Of a stretch of DNA of 64,000 bases, positions 1-8,872 are shown piece by piece; position 1 is the stretch's first letter; every line of letters starts with the position of its first letter. The position numbers and the translations under genes are program-made. The stretch is from Bacteroidales bacterium UBA5349. Lineage in GTDB: Bacteria; Bacteroidota; Bacteroidia; Bacteroidales; Tenuifilaceae. A model generated the notes under the pieces. It saw nothing but the letters and a program-made list of their open reading frames with translations, was not told where the DNA came from and did not search any database. Where the stretch lies: NCBI GenBank assembly GCA_002410065.1, contig DHQB01000023.1, positions 130,176-194,175 on the forward strand, given 5' to 3'.

Positions 1-1
1 A

Positions 2-112
2 AATAAAGAAAAGGTTGCTCTATACATTAGCAATGGTGAAGGAATTGTAAAAAAGGCTCAACAAACAGAGGAAGAAATCATGGGCATTGTAAATAGCAAG
101 ATAACACTTTAG
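2..112 (+). CDS. C-terminal end of an unidentified protein (partial)
   Basis: An open frame enters from the left edge and closes with TAG at 110-112, giving the last 36 residues of a protein. The fragment is lysine- and glutamate-rich and ends in VNSKITL. It has no motif I recognise. The 188 bases that follow, up to the SusC-like gene, are AT-rich and contain no good hairpin. The reading is clean but the identity is unknown. Confidence 0.5.
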   Translation, partial: NKEKVALYISNGEGIVKKAQQTEEEIMGIVNSKITL

Positions 113-300
113 AAATACTTCAAACACCAGATTGTTAATTGATTATCAAACTATATTGCTTTTTGCACAGTTTTTTTTATTAAAATTGTTAACTAATGTT
201 AATTGTTTTAAAGCATAACCGTTTGTAAATACGATTTTTATTCATATTTTAGCCGAGTTGAAAATTATTAGCTCTATTTTGTAAACCTAAATTTTGTTCT

Positions 301-3252
301 ATGAAAAGACTATGCGTATTCCTTGCATCAGTAGTGTTTGTTGGAATAAACTTCCTTCAAGCGCAAAATGTGCAGGTTACCGGTACTGTTACCAGTGCCG
401 ACGATGGGATGCCCATTCCGGGTGCATCCGTTATGATTAAGGGAACATCAACTGGTGTATCTACCGATCTTGACGGTAAATACTCCATTACTGTTCCTCA
501 AGCGGCTTCAACCCTTGTTTTTCGTTTTGTGGGTATGACAACCCAAGAGGTTGTTGTAGAAGGTCGTAATGTTATTAACGTTGTACTTGAACTAGATGCT
601 ACACAACTAGAAGAGATTGTTGTAATTGGCTATGGTACAGGTAGAAAAATTGGAACTGTAGTTGGTTCTGTTGCTCAAGTATCAGCAGAGAAGATTGAAT
701 CTAAACCTGTTGCAAACGTATGGGATGCAATGCAGGGAAGAGTTGCTGGTATGCAAGTGTATACTTCAACCGGAGAGCCTACTCAAATTTCGTCAATTAG
801 ATTGCACGGTGTAGGTTCCCTTGGAGCAAGTAATACTCCTTTGTATGTACTTGATGGTGTTCCTATTGCCTCTGGCAATATGCTTTCTCTTAACCCAAAT
901 GACATTGAGAGTGTTTCCGTTTTAAAAGATGCTTCGGCAACTTCTATTTATGGTTCACGCGCTGCTAACGGTGTAATTTACATTACAACCAAAAAAGGTC
1001 ATAGGGATGTAAAAGCGAAGATTACTGTGAATTCTCAGTATGGTGTTTCATCTTTGGCAAATGAAGATTTCTTTGATAAATTCATGAACACTAAAGAATT
1101 AACCGGATTTTGGCTGGATGTTGGATATCGCACCCAAGCCCAAATTGATGCTCTATTAACACAGTATCCTAATGATACTAGATGGCATAAGTATTACTAT
1201 AAAGATAGTGCTCCCACTAAACAGACAGACGTTTCTATTCAAGGTGGTGGCGGAAAAACGACATACTATGTATCAGGAGCATATTTCTATCAAGATGGTT
1301 TGGCTACAGCTTCAGAATACGAGAGATATTCTGCTCGAGCTAACATTAATTCCCAAGCCAATGATTGGTTAAGTTTTGGTACTAATCTTGCGCTTTCAAC
1401 GGATGAGAGAAATTCAAACCCATATGATAGTAATAGTACAAACAGGGGATTGGCTATGTTAGCTCAACCTTTTTATTCTCCTTATGATGCTGACGGAAAT
1501 GAGTATGAAGGTGTAATTCCTGGTTGGGGCAGGTATAACCCTTACTATTTAGAAAAGAAGCATCAGGTTCTTGGAAATAATGTACAGGCAAACCTATCTG
1601 GTTATGTTCAGTTAAACCCAGTTAAAGGATTAACCATTAAAACGCAAGCTGGTATTGATGCATATGATTACAGAACAACAGATGTTTGGTTACCTTCATT
1701 TATTGGTTCACTTAATGATGGTGATGCTTACGAATATTTCGCACGTAGAAATGCTAAGACTTTAACCAACACAGCTGAATATAAATTTAGCATCGAAAAT
1801 CGTCATCAAATTACAGCCTTAGTAGGGCAGGAATATACAGGAGCTGATTATGTTAATTTCTCTGCTTCTTCTTCTGGCCTTACAGATGACCGTTTAATCC
1901 TTTTAGGAGCTGGCCCAGATAACAGAGATGTTAGCCAAGAAAAGTATGAATATGCATATCTTTCTTATTTTGGAAGAGTAGATTATTCTTTAGATCAAAA
2001 ATATTATGCCGATTTCTCATTACGTCAAGATGAGTCTTCAAGATTTGGTAAGGATAACCGTAAAGCAATGTTTTATGCTGCAGGGGTAATGTGGAATGCT
2101 AAGAAAGAGGCTTTCCTTCAAGATGTAGATTTCCTATCAACATTAAATGTGAAGTTGAGTTATGGTACTAGTGGAAACTCCGATATTGGAAACTACGACA
2201 ATTTGGCTACTGTTGGTAGCACTCAGTATGATGCAGGTACTGGATGGATTATTACTTCTCCAGGTAACCCTTTACTAAGTTGGGAAAAACAGGGTAAATT
2301 AACATTTGGAGTTAAGTTTGACCTATTAGACAAGTATAGATTTAACATTGAGTACTACAATCGCGCTACTAGCAATCAGTTAATTGATGTTCCTCAGCCT
2401 TATACATCTGGTTTTAGCGAAATTATTGAAAACGTTGGTACAATTAAAAATACCGGTTTTGATATTGAACTAGAGTTCGATATTATAAGGACAAATGATC
2501 TATATGTTAGTCCTTACTTTAACATTAACTACAATAATAATAAAATTACTGAGCTATTTCAAGGTAAGGAGTATTGGATAATTCCTAATACTGGCGTAGC
2601 TTGGGTTGTTGACCAACCAGTGATGTTCTATCATCCATTGTTTGCTGGTATTGACCCCGATGATGGTTTACCAATGTGGTATGTGCCTGGTGCAGACAGA
2701 ACTAAAACCAGAAAGGAAGAGACTACAAAAGTTTTCAACGCTGCAGATTTGGAGCAGAATACAGGTTTGGAACGCTATGCACCAATTGCAGGTGGATTTG
2801 GACTTAACGTTGGATGGAAAGGTATAGCACTTGCAGCTGATTTTGCATATGTTCAAGGTAAGTATTTGTTTAATAATGACAGGTATTTCTTTGAAAATCC
2901 GAGTACTTTTGCTGGATTTAATCAGTCGAATGTGATCCTTGACTACTGGAAAAACCCTGGAGATAAGTCTAGATTCCCTAGATATGGTACCCAGTTTACT
3001 CAATTTGACGATCGTCTGATTGAAGATGCTTCATTTATAAGGTTGAAGAACTTAACTTTATCTTATACTCTTCCTAAGTCAATACTTCAGAAGACAAAAC
3101 TTATTGAAGGAACACGTATTTATGTTACTGCTCGTAACCTGCTTACATTTACAAAGTATACAGGTCCAGATCCTGAGGTTGATTCAAATCTTACCTTAGG
3201 TGTTAACCCAAATACTAAACAGATTACATTTGGTATTTCCTTGACATTATAA
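301..3252 (+). CDS. SusC/RagA-family TonB-dependent outer membrane transporter
   Basis: This 983-residue protein imports a glycan or other large nutrient across the outer membrane, driven by TonB. Residues 1-22 are a signal peptide ending in FLQAQ. A carboxypeptidase-regulatory-like beta-sandwich follows (about 24-100, with GASVMIKGTSTG). Next come the SusC signature EEIVVIGYG near residue 105, a plug domain (about 115-235, with LYVLDGVPI and SIYGSRAANGVIYITTKKG) and a C-terminal beta-barrel ending in FGISLTL. The SusD partner starts 15 bases downstream, so the two are almost certainly cotranscribed. No glycosidase, sulfatase or SusR/HTCS regulator lies next to the pair, so the substrate cannot be read from context. 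Family assignment is very secure; substrate is unknown. Confidence 0.97.
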   Translation: MKRLCVFLASVVFVGINFLQAQNVQVTGTVTSADDGMPIPGASVMIKGTSTGVSTDLDGKYSITVPQAASTLVFRFVGMTTQEVVVEGRNVINVVLELDATQLEEIVVIGYGTGRKIGTVVGSVAQVSAEKIESKPVANVWDAMQGRVAGMQVYTSTGEPTQISSIRLHGVGSLGASNTPLYVLDGVPIASGNMLSLNPNDIESVSVLKDASATSIYGSRAANGVIYITTKKGHRDVKAKITVNSQYGVSSLANEDFFDKFMNTKELTGFWLDVGYRTQAQIDALLTQYPNDTRWHKYYYKDSAPTKQTDVSIQGGGGKTTYYVSGAYFYQDGLATASEYERYSARANINSQANDWLSFGTNLALSTDERNSNPYDSNSTNRGLAMLAQPFYSPYDADGNEYEGVIPGWGRYNPYYLEKKHQVLGNNVQANLSGYVQLNPVKGLTIKTQAGIDAYDYRTTDVWLPSFIGSLNDGDAYEYFARRNAKTLTNTAEYKFSIENRHQITALVGQEYTGADYVNFSASSSGLTDDRLILLGAGPDNRDVSQEKYEYAYLSYFGRVDYSLDQKYYADFSLRQDESSRFGKDNRKAMFYAAGVMWNAKKEAFLQDVDFLSTLNVKLSYGTSGNSDIGNYDNLATVGSTQYDAGTGWIITSPGNPLLSWEKQGKLTFGVKFDLLDKYRFNIEYYNRATSNQLIDVPQPYTSGFSEIIENVGTIKNTGFDIELEFDIIRTNDLYVSPYFNINYNNNKITELFQGKEYWIIPNTGVAWVVDQPVMFYHPLFAGIDPDDGLPMWYVPGADRTKTRKEETTKVFNAADLEQNTGLERYAPIAGGFGLNVGWKGIALAADFAYVQGKYLFNNDRYFFENPSTFAGFNQSNVILDYWKNPGDKSRFPRYGTQFTQFDDRLIEDASFIRLKNLTLSYTLPKSILQKTKLIEGTRIYVTARNLLTFTKYTGPDPEVDSNLTLGVNPNTKQITFGISLTL

Positions 3253-3279
3253 TTTTGGTAATTTAAAATGGAATTGATT

Positions 3280-4779
3280 ATGAAAAAGATGTTTAAATAT
3301 ATTCTGACAGTTACCTTAGTGTCTCTATCAATTGTATCATGTGATGTTGAAAGATATCCTTATGATCAAATAGAGCAGACTCAGGCCTTTAAGACAATGA
3401 CAGATGCAAAGACCATTATGAATGGTATGTATGCACAAATCCGAAATAGAGTCTATGGCATCTATTTATTCTCTACTGATGTTCAGGCAGATTTATTGAA
3501 TGCTTCTCTAGATTTCGGTAACCGCAATGGATTCCCACATCGTTGGGAGGGATTCTTATCAACAGACTATACTATTCGTGATGTATGGTTTGGTTATTAT
3601 AGCGCCTTGGTGAATGTTAACAACATTATTACCAACATGAACTCAGTTACTACTGTGACTGAAGTTGATAAAGATATTATTAAAGACTATCTTGGTCAAG
3701 CACATTTAGCACGTGCTTTTTATTATCACCAATTAGTAATTAGATGGGGTAAGCCTTATAATGCAGCTACCGCAGCCACTGATTTGGGAGTACCATTAAT
3801 TACTACTTTTAATCCTACCCTTAAACCAGCTAGAGCAACAGTTGAGAAGGTGTATGAGCAGATTTTAAAAGACATAACTGACGCAAAAGCCTTAATGGCT
3901 GATGTAGGTGCTACTCCAGATGTTAAGCGTTTGAATAAGAATGCTGCATTAGCATTAGAAGCAAGGGTATATTTGCACATGAAAAATTATCCTAAAGTTA
4001 TTGCCGCTGCTGAGCCTCTAATAGCTACAGGATCATATCCTTTACATACAACTGTAGCAGGTATTCAAAGTATGTGGGTAAATGATGATGCAACTGAGGT
4101 TATTTTCCAAGCTTCTGCTTCTGCACCCAACGAACTTCCAGAACCAAATGTTATTTATTTAGGCTTTAACCCTGGTACAGGTAAGTATACCCCAGATTTT
4201 ATACCTGAGCAGTGGGTGGTTGACTTATATGACCCATTAGATATAAGGTTTACTACTTATTTAGAGCAAAAACCATTAATGGTTCAAGGAACAGATTATC
4301 CTATAGGCCCTACTGGTATCTACCTTCTTAACAAGTATCCTGGTAACCCTGCCTTGTTCACATCAGCATCAACAAACTATCAGCATTCACCAATAGTTTT
4401 CCGTATTGCTGAAACCTACCTCAATTTAATTGAAGCTCAGTATTTTGAGAATGAGGGTGCAGCTTTAATTCTGTTAAATAATTTTAGAAATGCTAGAGGT
4501 TTAGTTGATGTAACTTTAAGTGGTACTGCCCTTTTAGATGAAATTAAAAATGAGAGAGTTAGAGAATTACTAGGTGAAGGTATGCGCTTAAATGACCTAA
4601 TGCGTTGGGGCGATCCTGTAGTACGTCAAGCACCACAAAATTTAGGTCCTATTACCACTGTTCCAGCGGATCATTACCATGAGCTTAATAAAGCTGCAGG
4701 TGATCCACAATTTATTTGGGGTATCCCTGCAAATGATATGACCACAAATCCAAACATTGTACAAAATCCTGGTTGGTAG
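3280..4779 (+). CDS. SusD/RagB-family surface nutrient-binding lipoprotein
   Basis: SusD-type proteins form the lid that captures substrate on top of a SusC barrel at the cell surface. The ATG at 3280 (MKKMFKY) gives a standard lipoprotein signal with lipobox LSIVSC. An in-frame ATG at 3268 would add four residues and is the alternative start. The mature protein has the alpha-helical TPR-like SusD fold: the DYLGQAHLARAFYYHQLV segment near residue 130, and the C-terminal hallmark RIAETYLNLIEAQ, followed by NERVRELLGEGMRLNDLMRWG. The length of about 499 residues is normal. A strong terminator follows directly, so the operon seems to consist only of susC and susD. No carbohydrate-active enzymes are next to it. 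Confidence 0.96.
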   Translation: MKKMFKYILTVTLVSLSIVSCDVERYPYDQIEQTQAFKTMTDAKTIMNGMYAQIRNRVYGIYLFSTDVQADLLNASLDFGNRNGFPHRWEGFLSTDYTIRDVWFGYYSALVNVNNIITNMNSVTTVTEVDKDIIKDYLGQAHLARAFYYHQLVIRWGKPYNAATAATDLGVPLITTFNPTLKPARATVEKVYEQILKDITDAKALMADVGATPDVKRLNKNAALALEARVYLHMKNYPKVIAAAEPLIATGSYPLHTTVAGIQSMWVNDDATEVIFQASASAPNELPEPNVIYLGFNPGTGKYTPDFIPEQWVVDLYDPLDIRFTTYLEQKPLMVQGTDYPIGPTGIYLLNKYPGNPALFTSASTNYQHSPIVFRIAETYLNLIEAQYFENEGAALILLNNFRNARGLVDVTLSGTALLDEIKNERVRELLGEGMRLNDLMRWGDPVVRQAPQNLGPITTVPADHYHELNKAAGDPQFIWGIPANDMTTNPNIVQNPGW

Positions 4780-4796
4780 TATTATTGTGTCTTACT

Positions 4797-4836
4797 AAAA
4801 AAGGGCTGTGCAGAAAAGCATAGCCCTTTTTTTTAT
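4797..4836 (+). terminator. Rho-independent terminator of the SusC/SusD operon
   Basis: A stem pairing GGGCTGTGC with GCATAGCCC (one G-T pair) around a short AGAAAA loop is flanked by an A run and followed by eight T residues. It lies 18 bases after the SusD stop codon. Confidence 0.9.
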
Positions 4837-5151
4837 TGTTATCGGAAGTCTTTACTAAGTGCAGATTTTAACTTCAATCGGGTGCTGTAAATTTATAACT
4901 CTTTCTTATTTCAATATTTAAAACCGAACTTGCACAATTATTTAAACCAAAGCAAACCTTTGATTATGCAAGTAATTTATTTTCACAAAGGAGTTGATGT
5001 AATTAAAGTCTCGGAATAATATAGTTTTTAAATTTAATGAAGATTAGTGTTTTATGGTCTAAAGTTTTATTATGTAGTTCAAATAACTAATCTAATTGTA
5101 GTTTCGGTATAAATCTATTAAATTCTACAATCTATCTCTAATAAATTTTTA
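4837..5151. other. AT-rich intergenic region
   Basis: About 315 bases without a convincing gene. A 17-codon frame beginning near 4966 has no supporting signal. The right end leads into the promoter of the DUF5606 gene. I see no RNA gene or repeat here. Confidence 0.5.
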
Positions 5152-5159
5152 TACCTTTG
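5152..5159 (+). promoter_or_regulatory. Bacteroidota -7 promoter box TACCTTTG
   Basis: A perfect match to the Bacteroidota housekeeping -7 consensus TAnnTTTG, 26 bases before the ATG of the DUF5606 gene. No clear -33 TTG sits at the right distance, so the call rests on the -7 box and its position. Confidence 0.6.
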
Positions 5160-5185
5160 TAAACTAACAAAATTCAATATAACCT

Positions 5186-5782
5186 ATGGCATTAAAGGAA
5201 GTTATGTCAATATCCGGTTACTCCGGATTATTTAAGTTCGTTTCTCAGGGACGGAACGGTATTATTGTTGAATCGCTGACCGATGGCAAAAGAACCCATG
5301 TATCGGCATCCTCAAAGGTTAGCGCATTATCAGATATATCAATCTTTACACACGAGGGTGAAGAGCCCCTTAGGAAGGTTCTTGATAGCATAAAACAACT
5401 AGAGAACGGTGCTCCTTCAATCTCGCACAAGGTTTCCAATGATGAGCTTAAGAAGTACTTCCAAAAACTTCTTCCAAATTTTGATGAGGAGAGGGTATAT
5501 ATTTCCGATATAAAAAAGGTAATAACCTGGTATAACCAACTCCAAAATATTGGAATGTTAGACTTTTCTGAAGAAGAAGAAAAAGTTGAGGAACCAGTAG
5601 CTAAGGAAGATAATGACGATAAGCAGGCAACTCCCAAGGCAGAAGTTAAGAAGGCCGATGCAAAGAAAACCGGTGGAGCTAAAAAAACATCAGCCGCACC
5701 AGCCATAACAAAGGCCGCACCCAAGAGCAAACCTGCAGGAGGCCCTTCGAAGAAGGGAAGTGCAAGTCAGAGAAAATCATAG
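5186..5782 (+). CDS. DUF5606 domain protein with lysine/alanine-rich tail
   Basis: This 198-residue protein belongs to a family conserved across Bacteroidota whose function is not established. The first 125 or so residues form the conserved domain (MALKEVMSISGYSGLFKFV, then a strand-rich stretch ending GMLDF). An acidic linker follows (EEEEKVEEPVAKED), then a low-complexity basic tail rich in K, A, P and S from about residue 145. That tail is probably disordered and could bind nucleic acid or another acidic partner; this is inference. It is monocistronic: a TAnnTTTG box precedes it and a strong bidirectional terminator follows. No signal peptide is present, so it is cytoplasmic. Confidence 0.9.
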   Translation: MALKEVMSISGYSGLFKFVSQGRNGIIVESLTDGKRTHVSASSKVSALSDISIFTHEGEEPLRKVLDSIKQLENGAPSISHKVSNDELKKYFQKLLPNFDEERVYISDIKKVITWYNQLQNIGMLDFSEEEEKVEEPVAKEDNDDKQATPKAEVKKADAKKTGGAKKTSAAPAITKAAPKSKPAGGPSKKGSASQRKS

Positions 5783-5795
5783 AGCAAACCAAATA

Positions 5796-5831
5796 AACAA
5801 TAAAAGCTGGGGGAACCCAGCTTTTATTGTT
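5796..5831. terminator. Bidirectional terminator between convergent genes
   Basis: A perfect 16-base-pair stem (AACAATAAAAGCTGGG / CCCAGCTTTTATTGTT) with a GGAA loop. The stem carries an A run on one side and a T run on the other, so it can end transcription of the DUF5606 gene from the left and the rubredoxin gene from the right. Confidence 0.9.
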
Positions 5832-5855
5832 TAGTATAGTGCTTAAAATGGTGTA

Positions 5856-6011
5856 TTACTCTAACTCAACAAAATCGTCTTTGGTAACCCCGCACACAGG
5901 ACACCTCCACTCTGCTGGGAGCTGTTCGAAAGGTGTGCCAGGCTCAATTCCATTTATAGGATCACCCATTGTTGGGTCGTAAACGTATCCGCAAACTTTA
6001 CACTTGTGCAT
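5856..6011 (-). CDS. Rubredoxin
   Basis: A 51-residue cytoplasmic electron carrier that holds one iron atom with four cysteines. Read from the ATG at 6011 it begins MHKCKVCGYVYDP and contains CPVCG near the C-terminus, which are the two classic CxxCG knuckles, with the typical aromatic and acidic residues between them (GDPINGIEPGTPFEQLP, then W before the second knuckle). Length and motif order match the family exactly. It lies 5 bases downstream of the SiaC-like gene on the same strand, so the two probably share a transcript. In anaerobic Bacteroidota, rubredoxins usually feed electrons to peroxide- or superoxide-reducing enzymes; the partner here is not visible. Confidence 0.95.
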   Translation of the reverse strand: MHKCKVCGYVYDPTMGDPINGIEPGTPFEQLPAEWRCPVCGVTKDDFVELE

Positions 6012-6016
6012 AGTGG

Positions 6017-6397
6017 TTAGGTTATAATTACTAGATTAATGGGCACTTCAAGCAAACCCTGAAAATCTTCGCCTAAAATTTTAATAGTATCATCATCCTC
6101 CTCGTAGTACCAGTTTACAGAGATTTTGTTTCCCTGTTTAAAACTGTCATCAATCATCTTGAAAATGTTATATACAAATCTGTTGGAACCACTATTGATG
6201 TACTCAATTCTAAACGAAACCTTAGTAAACTTCTCAGGGCTTTTCAGATAGTTCTCTATCCATTTCATAATTGGATTATAAAAGGCAACTGAATCTTCAG
6301 GTATTGACCTACCAGATATTTGTATCAACCCAGAGGAGAAATCAATCTCAGGTGTTTTGCTTGTGCCCTTTATGTATAAGGTTTTGTGCCTATCCAT
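6017..6397 (-). CDS. DUF1987 / SiaC-family regulatory phosphoprotein
   Basis: A 126-residue cytoplasmic protein with the DUF1987 layout: an N-terminal strand TLYIKGTSKTPEIDF, then SGRSIPEDSVAFYNPIMKWIENYL, a YINSGSNRF strand-turn in the middle and a WYYEEDDDTIKILGEDF segment before the C-terminus. In Pseudomonas the family member SiaC is phosphorylated by SiaB, dephosphorylated by the PP2C phosphatase SiaA, and controls a diguanylate cyclase. Here neither a SiaB kinase nor a phosphatase is adjacent. The SpoIIE-type phosphatase at 28511 is in the same window but 22 kb away. The downstream gene is rubredoxin, an unrelated role. The threonine/serine phosphosite cannot be fixed by eye. Family call is firm, pathway is inferred. 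Confidence 0.85.
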   Translation of the reverse strand: MDRHKTLYIKGTSKTPEIDFSSGLIQISGRSIPEDSVAFYNPIMKWIENYLKSPEKFTKVSFRIEYINSGSNRFVYNIFKMIDDSFKQGNKISVNWYYEEDDDTIKILGEDFQGLLEVPINLVIIT

Positions 6398-6506
6398 CTT
6401 TTTTTTACTTTTTGTTTCAGAACACTTATTTGTAAATATAGTAAAACAAGATTGTCAATGCCTAATTTTTATACTAAAAATTGAATGCATCTACATATTA
6501 GCCAAA

Positions 6507-7706
6507 CTACAAACCTAGTTTTTTACTAATTTGCTTGGGTAAAGCATTCTTGTTTATCATTATCGACATGGTTTTGTAGCGTACAAATGCCTCTGAGGCA
6601 TAGAAGAAACCATTATACTTATCGCTTGTTCCCCAGCTATTTTTCACCTTGTAGTACTTATTGCTATTCTGGTCGTATGCAATGCCAACAATCAGCATAC
6701 CATGATCATCAGTTGTGGTATAGTTATCAAACGCCTCTTGCCTAATTTCTTGTGTAATGATTTTCTCTTTACCAGGTTTGTCGAAGCTATAAAGTTGACT
6801 TTCTTTCTCCCTGTCCGAGAGGGTTGTCCACTTTGATTTTTCTGAGTCGCTCATCTCACTAATGTTGGCTTCAGGTACAATAGCTACCCCATTGGGGTAT
6901 GAGAAGCCTTTTTCGCTAACATCGCTTGCCCATGCAACAGCATAGCCATTCTCGAGGGCATGATCGAATACGTTCATAAAAGCATCAATAGGAAGATTGT
7001 AAACCTCACCAAATGCCCAGTTATCTTGAACTTCAATAATAAATTTTTCGTAAAATGGGTGATGTGTGAAGGATGAGATGTAGACATAATCGTTAAAGTT
7101 TACCCCCAATGAGTTTGCAAATGATTCAGGAGTATAATCTTTACCCTTATAGCTAAACTTTTCGGGAATATCGCCAAAGTATGCATCTAGTATTCCATCA
7201 AATCCCCTTTTCCATGCAGTTGAAAGCTTGCGATTTTTATTTTTGATAACAGCATCAACATAGGCTTTTGTAACCTCATCAAGTTCACCATGAACGTTCA
7301 TGTCCTCGCCATAGTTAAGACCTGTGTAAATATCTTGGGGAACAATTCCGTATTTTTTTATGGTTTCAATTACATCGTAGAAAGATCCACCTCCACCAAA
7401 ATTTAGGCTACCATGCAATCTAACATACTTGGTTGCCTTATCCGAGTATGCATTTCTTGCAATGTACATTGGCGAAAGGTTAATCTCAGGCTTGCCATTC
7501 TTAAGAATATCAGACTCAATTAGCGCTAATCCAGAATAGCTCCAGCAAGTTCCTGATCGATGTTGATTTTTTACTGAGGAATACTTAACCTCTATCTTAT
7601 CTTTTATAACATAACCTTTTACAGTTTCTTGATCCTGTGCTACAGCAGTAAGCGTAATGGCTAGTGAAAATGAGGTTAACAGAATCAGGGCATTCAATCT
7701 TTTCAT
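6507..7706 (-). CDS. Exported C1B papain-fold peptidase (aminopeptidase C / bleomycin hydrolase type)
   Basis: A 399-residue cysteine peptidase. Residues 1-24 are a signal peptide ending in AVAQ, so it acts in the periplasm or outside, unlike the cytoplasmic PepC of Firmicutes. The catalytic triad is visible: Cys54 in SGTCWSYSG, preceded by the oxyanion-hole Gln48 in KNQHR; His335 in DDHGMLIVG; and Asn356 in VKNSWG. The insertion between them and the GGGGSFYDVIETIKKYGIVP segment are typical of the bleomycin-hydrolase branch, in which the C-terminus occupies the active site and limits activity to aminopeptidase-type cleavage. The protein is slightly shorter than usual for that branch (about 440-460). 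It stands alone between the SiaC-like and membrane-hydrolase genes on the same strand. Confidence 0.93.
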   Translation of the reverse strand: MKRLNALILLTSFSLAITLTAVAQDQETVKGYVIKDKIEVKYSSVKNQHRSGTCWSYSGLALIESDILKNGKPEINLSPMYIARNAYSDKATKYVRLHGSLNFGGGGSFYDVIETIKKYGIVPQDIYTGLNYGEDMNVHGELDEVTKAYVDAVIKNKNRKLSTAWKRGFDGILDAYFGDIPEKFSYKGKDYTPESFANSLGVNFNDYVYISSFTHHPFYEKFIIEVQDNWAFGEVYNLPIDAFMNVFDHALENGYAVAWASDVSEKGFSYPNGVAIVPEANISEMSDSEKSKWTTLSDREKESQLYSFDKPGKEKIITQEIRQEAFDNYTTTDDHGMLIVGIAYDQNSNKYYKVKNSWGTSDKYNGFFYASEAFVRYKTMSIMINKNALPKQISKKLGL

Positions 7707-7765
7707 GATTATTCTATTTAATTAATAAAATAGTTGTTTATGAGTGAGTACCCAGTTTGACTAAA

Positions 7766-8785
7766 TTAAAACAATTCGTTTAATGACTTTCTCTCAGTTT
7801 TTAAACTTTCCCAATAAGCAATAAGGTTTTCCTTAGTGATTTTCCTATTTGGGTGCGATCGAGAAATGTTGGGGTCAGCATAATCTCCAGTTATTTCAAA
7901 GCTAAAAACAAACCAATCATTGTTTCTTAAATCCAATCCCGCAAAGCGGAGGTCGTTTAAAAAAACTGCACCATTTTTATGCTCAACAACGTAATATCTC
8001 TTTGTAAACCGTTGAAGTTGTTTTATTGCTTTTGAGTTTGAATAATCGCCAAGGAGTTCATGATTCTTCTCTATGTATTTGTAGTTCGGAGAATCTTTTT
8101 CAAGAATGCTTTGGTAAGCATAGTGAAACCCATCATTATCCTCAGCAACAGTAAGCCAAATAAAATTTGTAAGTGGTAAAGACGCAGTGATAAAACGATT
8201 ATAGGGAATATTTTTCTGGTTTAATTGAGAGACAACCCTTTTGTTAACTATCTCCTTAATTAATATACTATAACCAAAGTAAGCAAATGAGAATGCTAAT
8301 ACTGCAATGGATAAGATGTTTCGTGCTTTCGATTTATAGGAATAGAAAAGTGCAAGAGCCATTGTAATTAATATGGGAATCAGTAATAGCATGTCAACAA
8401 TGGGCATTGTATCATAGGCAACCCTAAGGTTGGTAATGGGCTCAAAAATTCCAGTCCCATAGGTGTTTAGGCAATCAATTGCGGAATGGGTAAGAATTGC
8501 AACCAAGGTTAATCCAATCCATTGCCATGTGTTTTTGCTTTTTAAGATTTTAGCAATTAAAAACCCTAGCAAAGGCGATATAATGAGTGCAAAAAGTATT
8601 GAGTGGCTAAACCCCCTATGCATTAGCACGGCAGAGGCAGGATTAAATAACGAGGTGAATGCAGCATCGAAATCGGGAATATTGGCTGCAACTGCTCCCC
8701 AAAGCAAGGCTTTATTGCCCTCCTTTTTACCAAGCATTACCTGACCCGTAGCAGCCCCAATAATAATATGTGTTAACGAATCCAT
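7766..8785 (-). CDS. Integral membrane metal-dependent hydrolase (DUF457/YdjM family)
   Basis: A 339-residue inner-membrane protein. The N-terminus MDSLTHIIIGAATGQ and the motif HRGFSHS near residue 56 are the conserved histidine-rich signature of the YdjM/DUF457 'membrane-bound metal-dependent hydrolase' family. A further HSAID motif follows about 45 residues on. Several hydrophobic helices span roughly residues 65-175. The C-terminal half, from about 200, is soluble with a W- and Y-rich strand pattern. The biochemical substrate is unknown for the family. It is transcribed divergently from rlmD; two TAnnTTTG boxes on the minus strand lie in the shared 87-base gap. Confidence 0.88.
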   Translation of the reverse strand: MDSLTHIIIGAATGQVMLGKKEGNKALLWGAVAANIPDFDAAFTSLFNPASAVLMHRGFSHSILFALIISPLLGFLIAKILKSKNTWQWIGLTLVAILTHSAIDCLNTYGTGIFEPITNLRVAYDTMPIVDMLLLIPILITMALALFYSYKSKARNILSIAVLAFSFAYFGYSILIKEIVNKRVVSQLNQKNIPYNRFITASLPLTNFIWLTVAEDNDGFHYAYQSILEKDSPNYKYIEKNHELLGDYSNSKAIKQLQRFTKRYYVVEHKNGAVFLNDLRFAGLDLRNNDWFVFSFEITGDYADPNISRSHPNRKITKENLIAYWESLKTERKSLNELF

Positions 8786-8797
8786 GTTATATTTTTA

Positions 8798-8805
8798 TAA
8801 CTTTG
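8798..8805 (+). promoter_or_regulatory. -7 box TAACTTTG for rlmD
   Basis: A perfect TAnnTTTG match on the plus strand, 67 bases upstream of the GTG start of the RlmD gene, within the divergent intergenic gap. Confidence 0.5.
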
Positions 8806-8812
8806 CAGCACA

Positions 8813-8820
8813 CAAAAGTA
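8813..8820 (-). promoter_or_regulatory. -7 box TACTTTTG for the membrane hydrolase gene
   Basis: On the minus strand this reads TACTTTTG, a perfect TAnnTTTG box 27 bases before the hydrolase start codon. A second identical box occurs at 8859-8866, so two tandem promoters are possible. Confidence 0.55.
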
Positions 8821-8872
8821 CAGTTGATTAACAACTTATTTCAAATTTCGTTCATCTACAAAAGTAAATAAA

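Noticed and set aside
5245..5730. Long open frame on the strand opposite the DUF5606 gene
   Set aside because: It is the shadow of the biased lysine/alanine codon use of the DUF5606 tail, with no start signal or family match.
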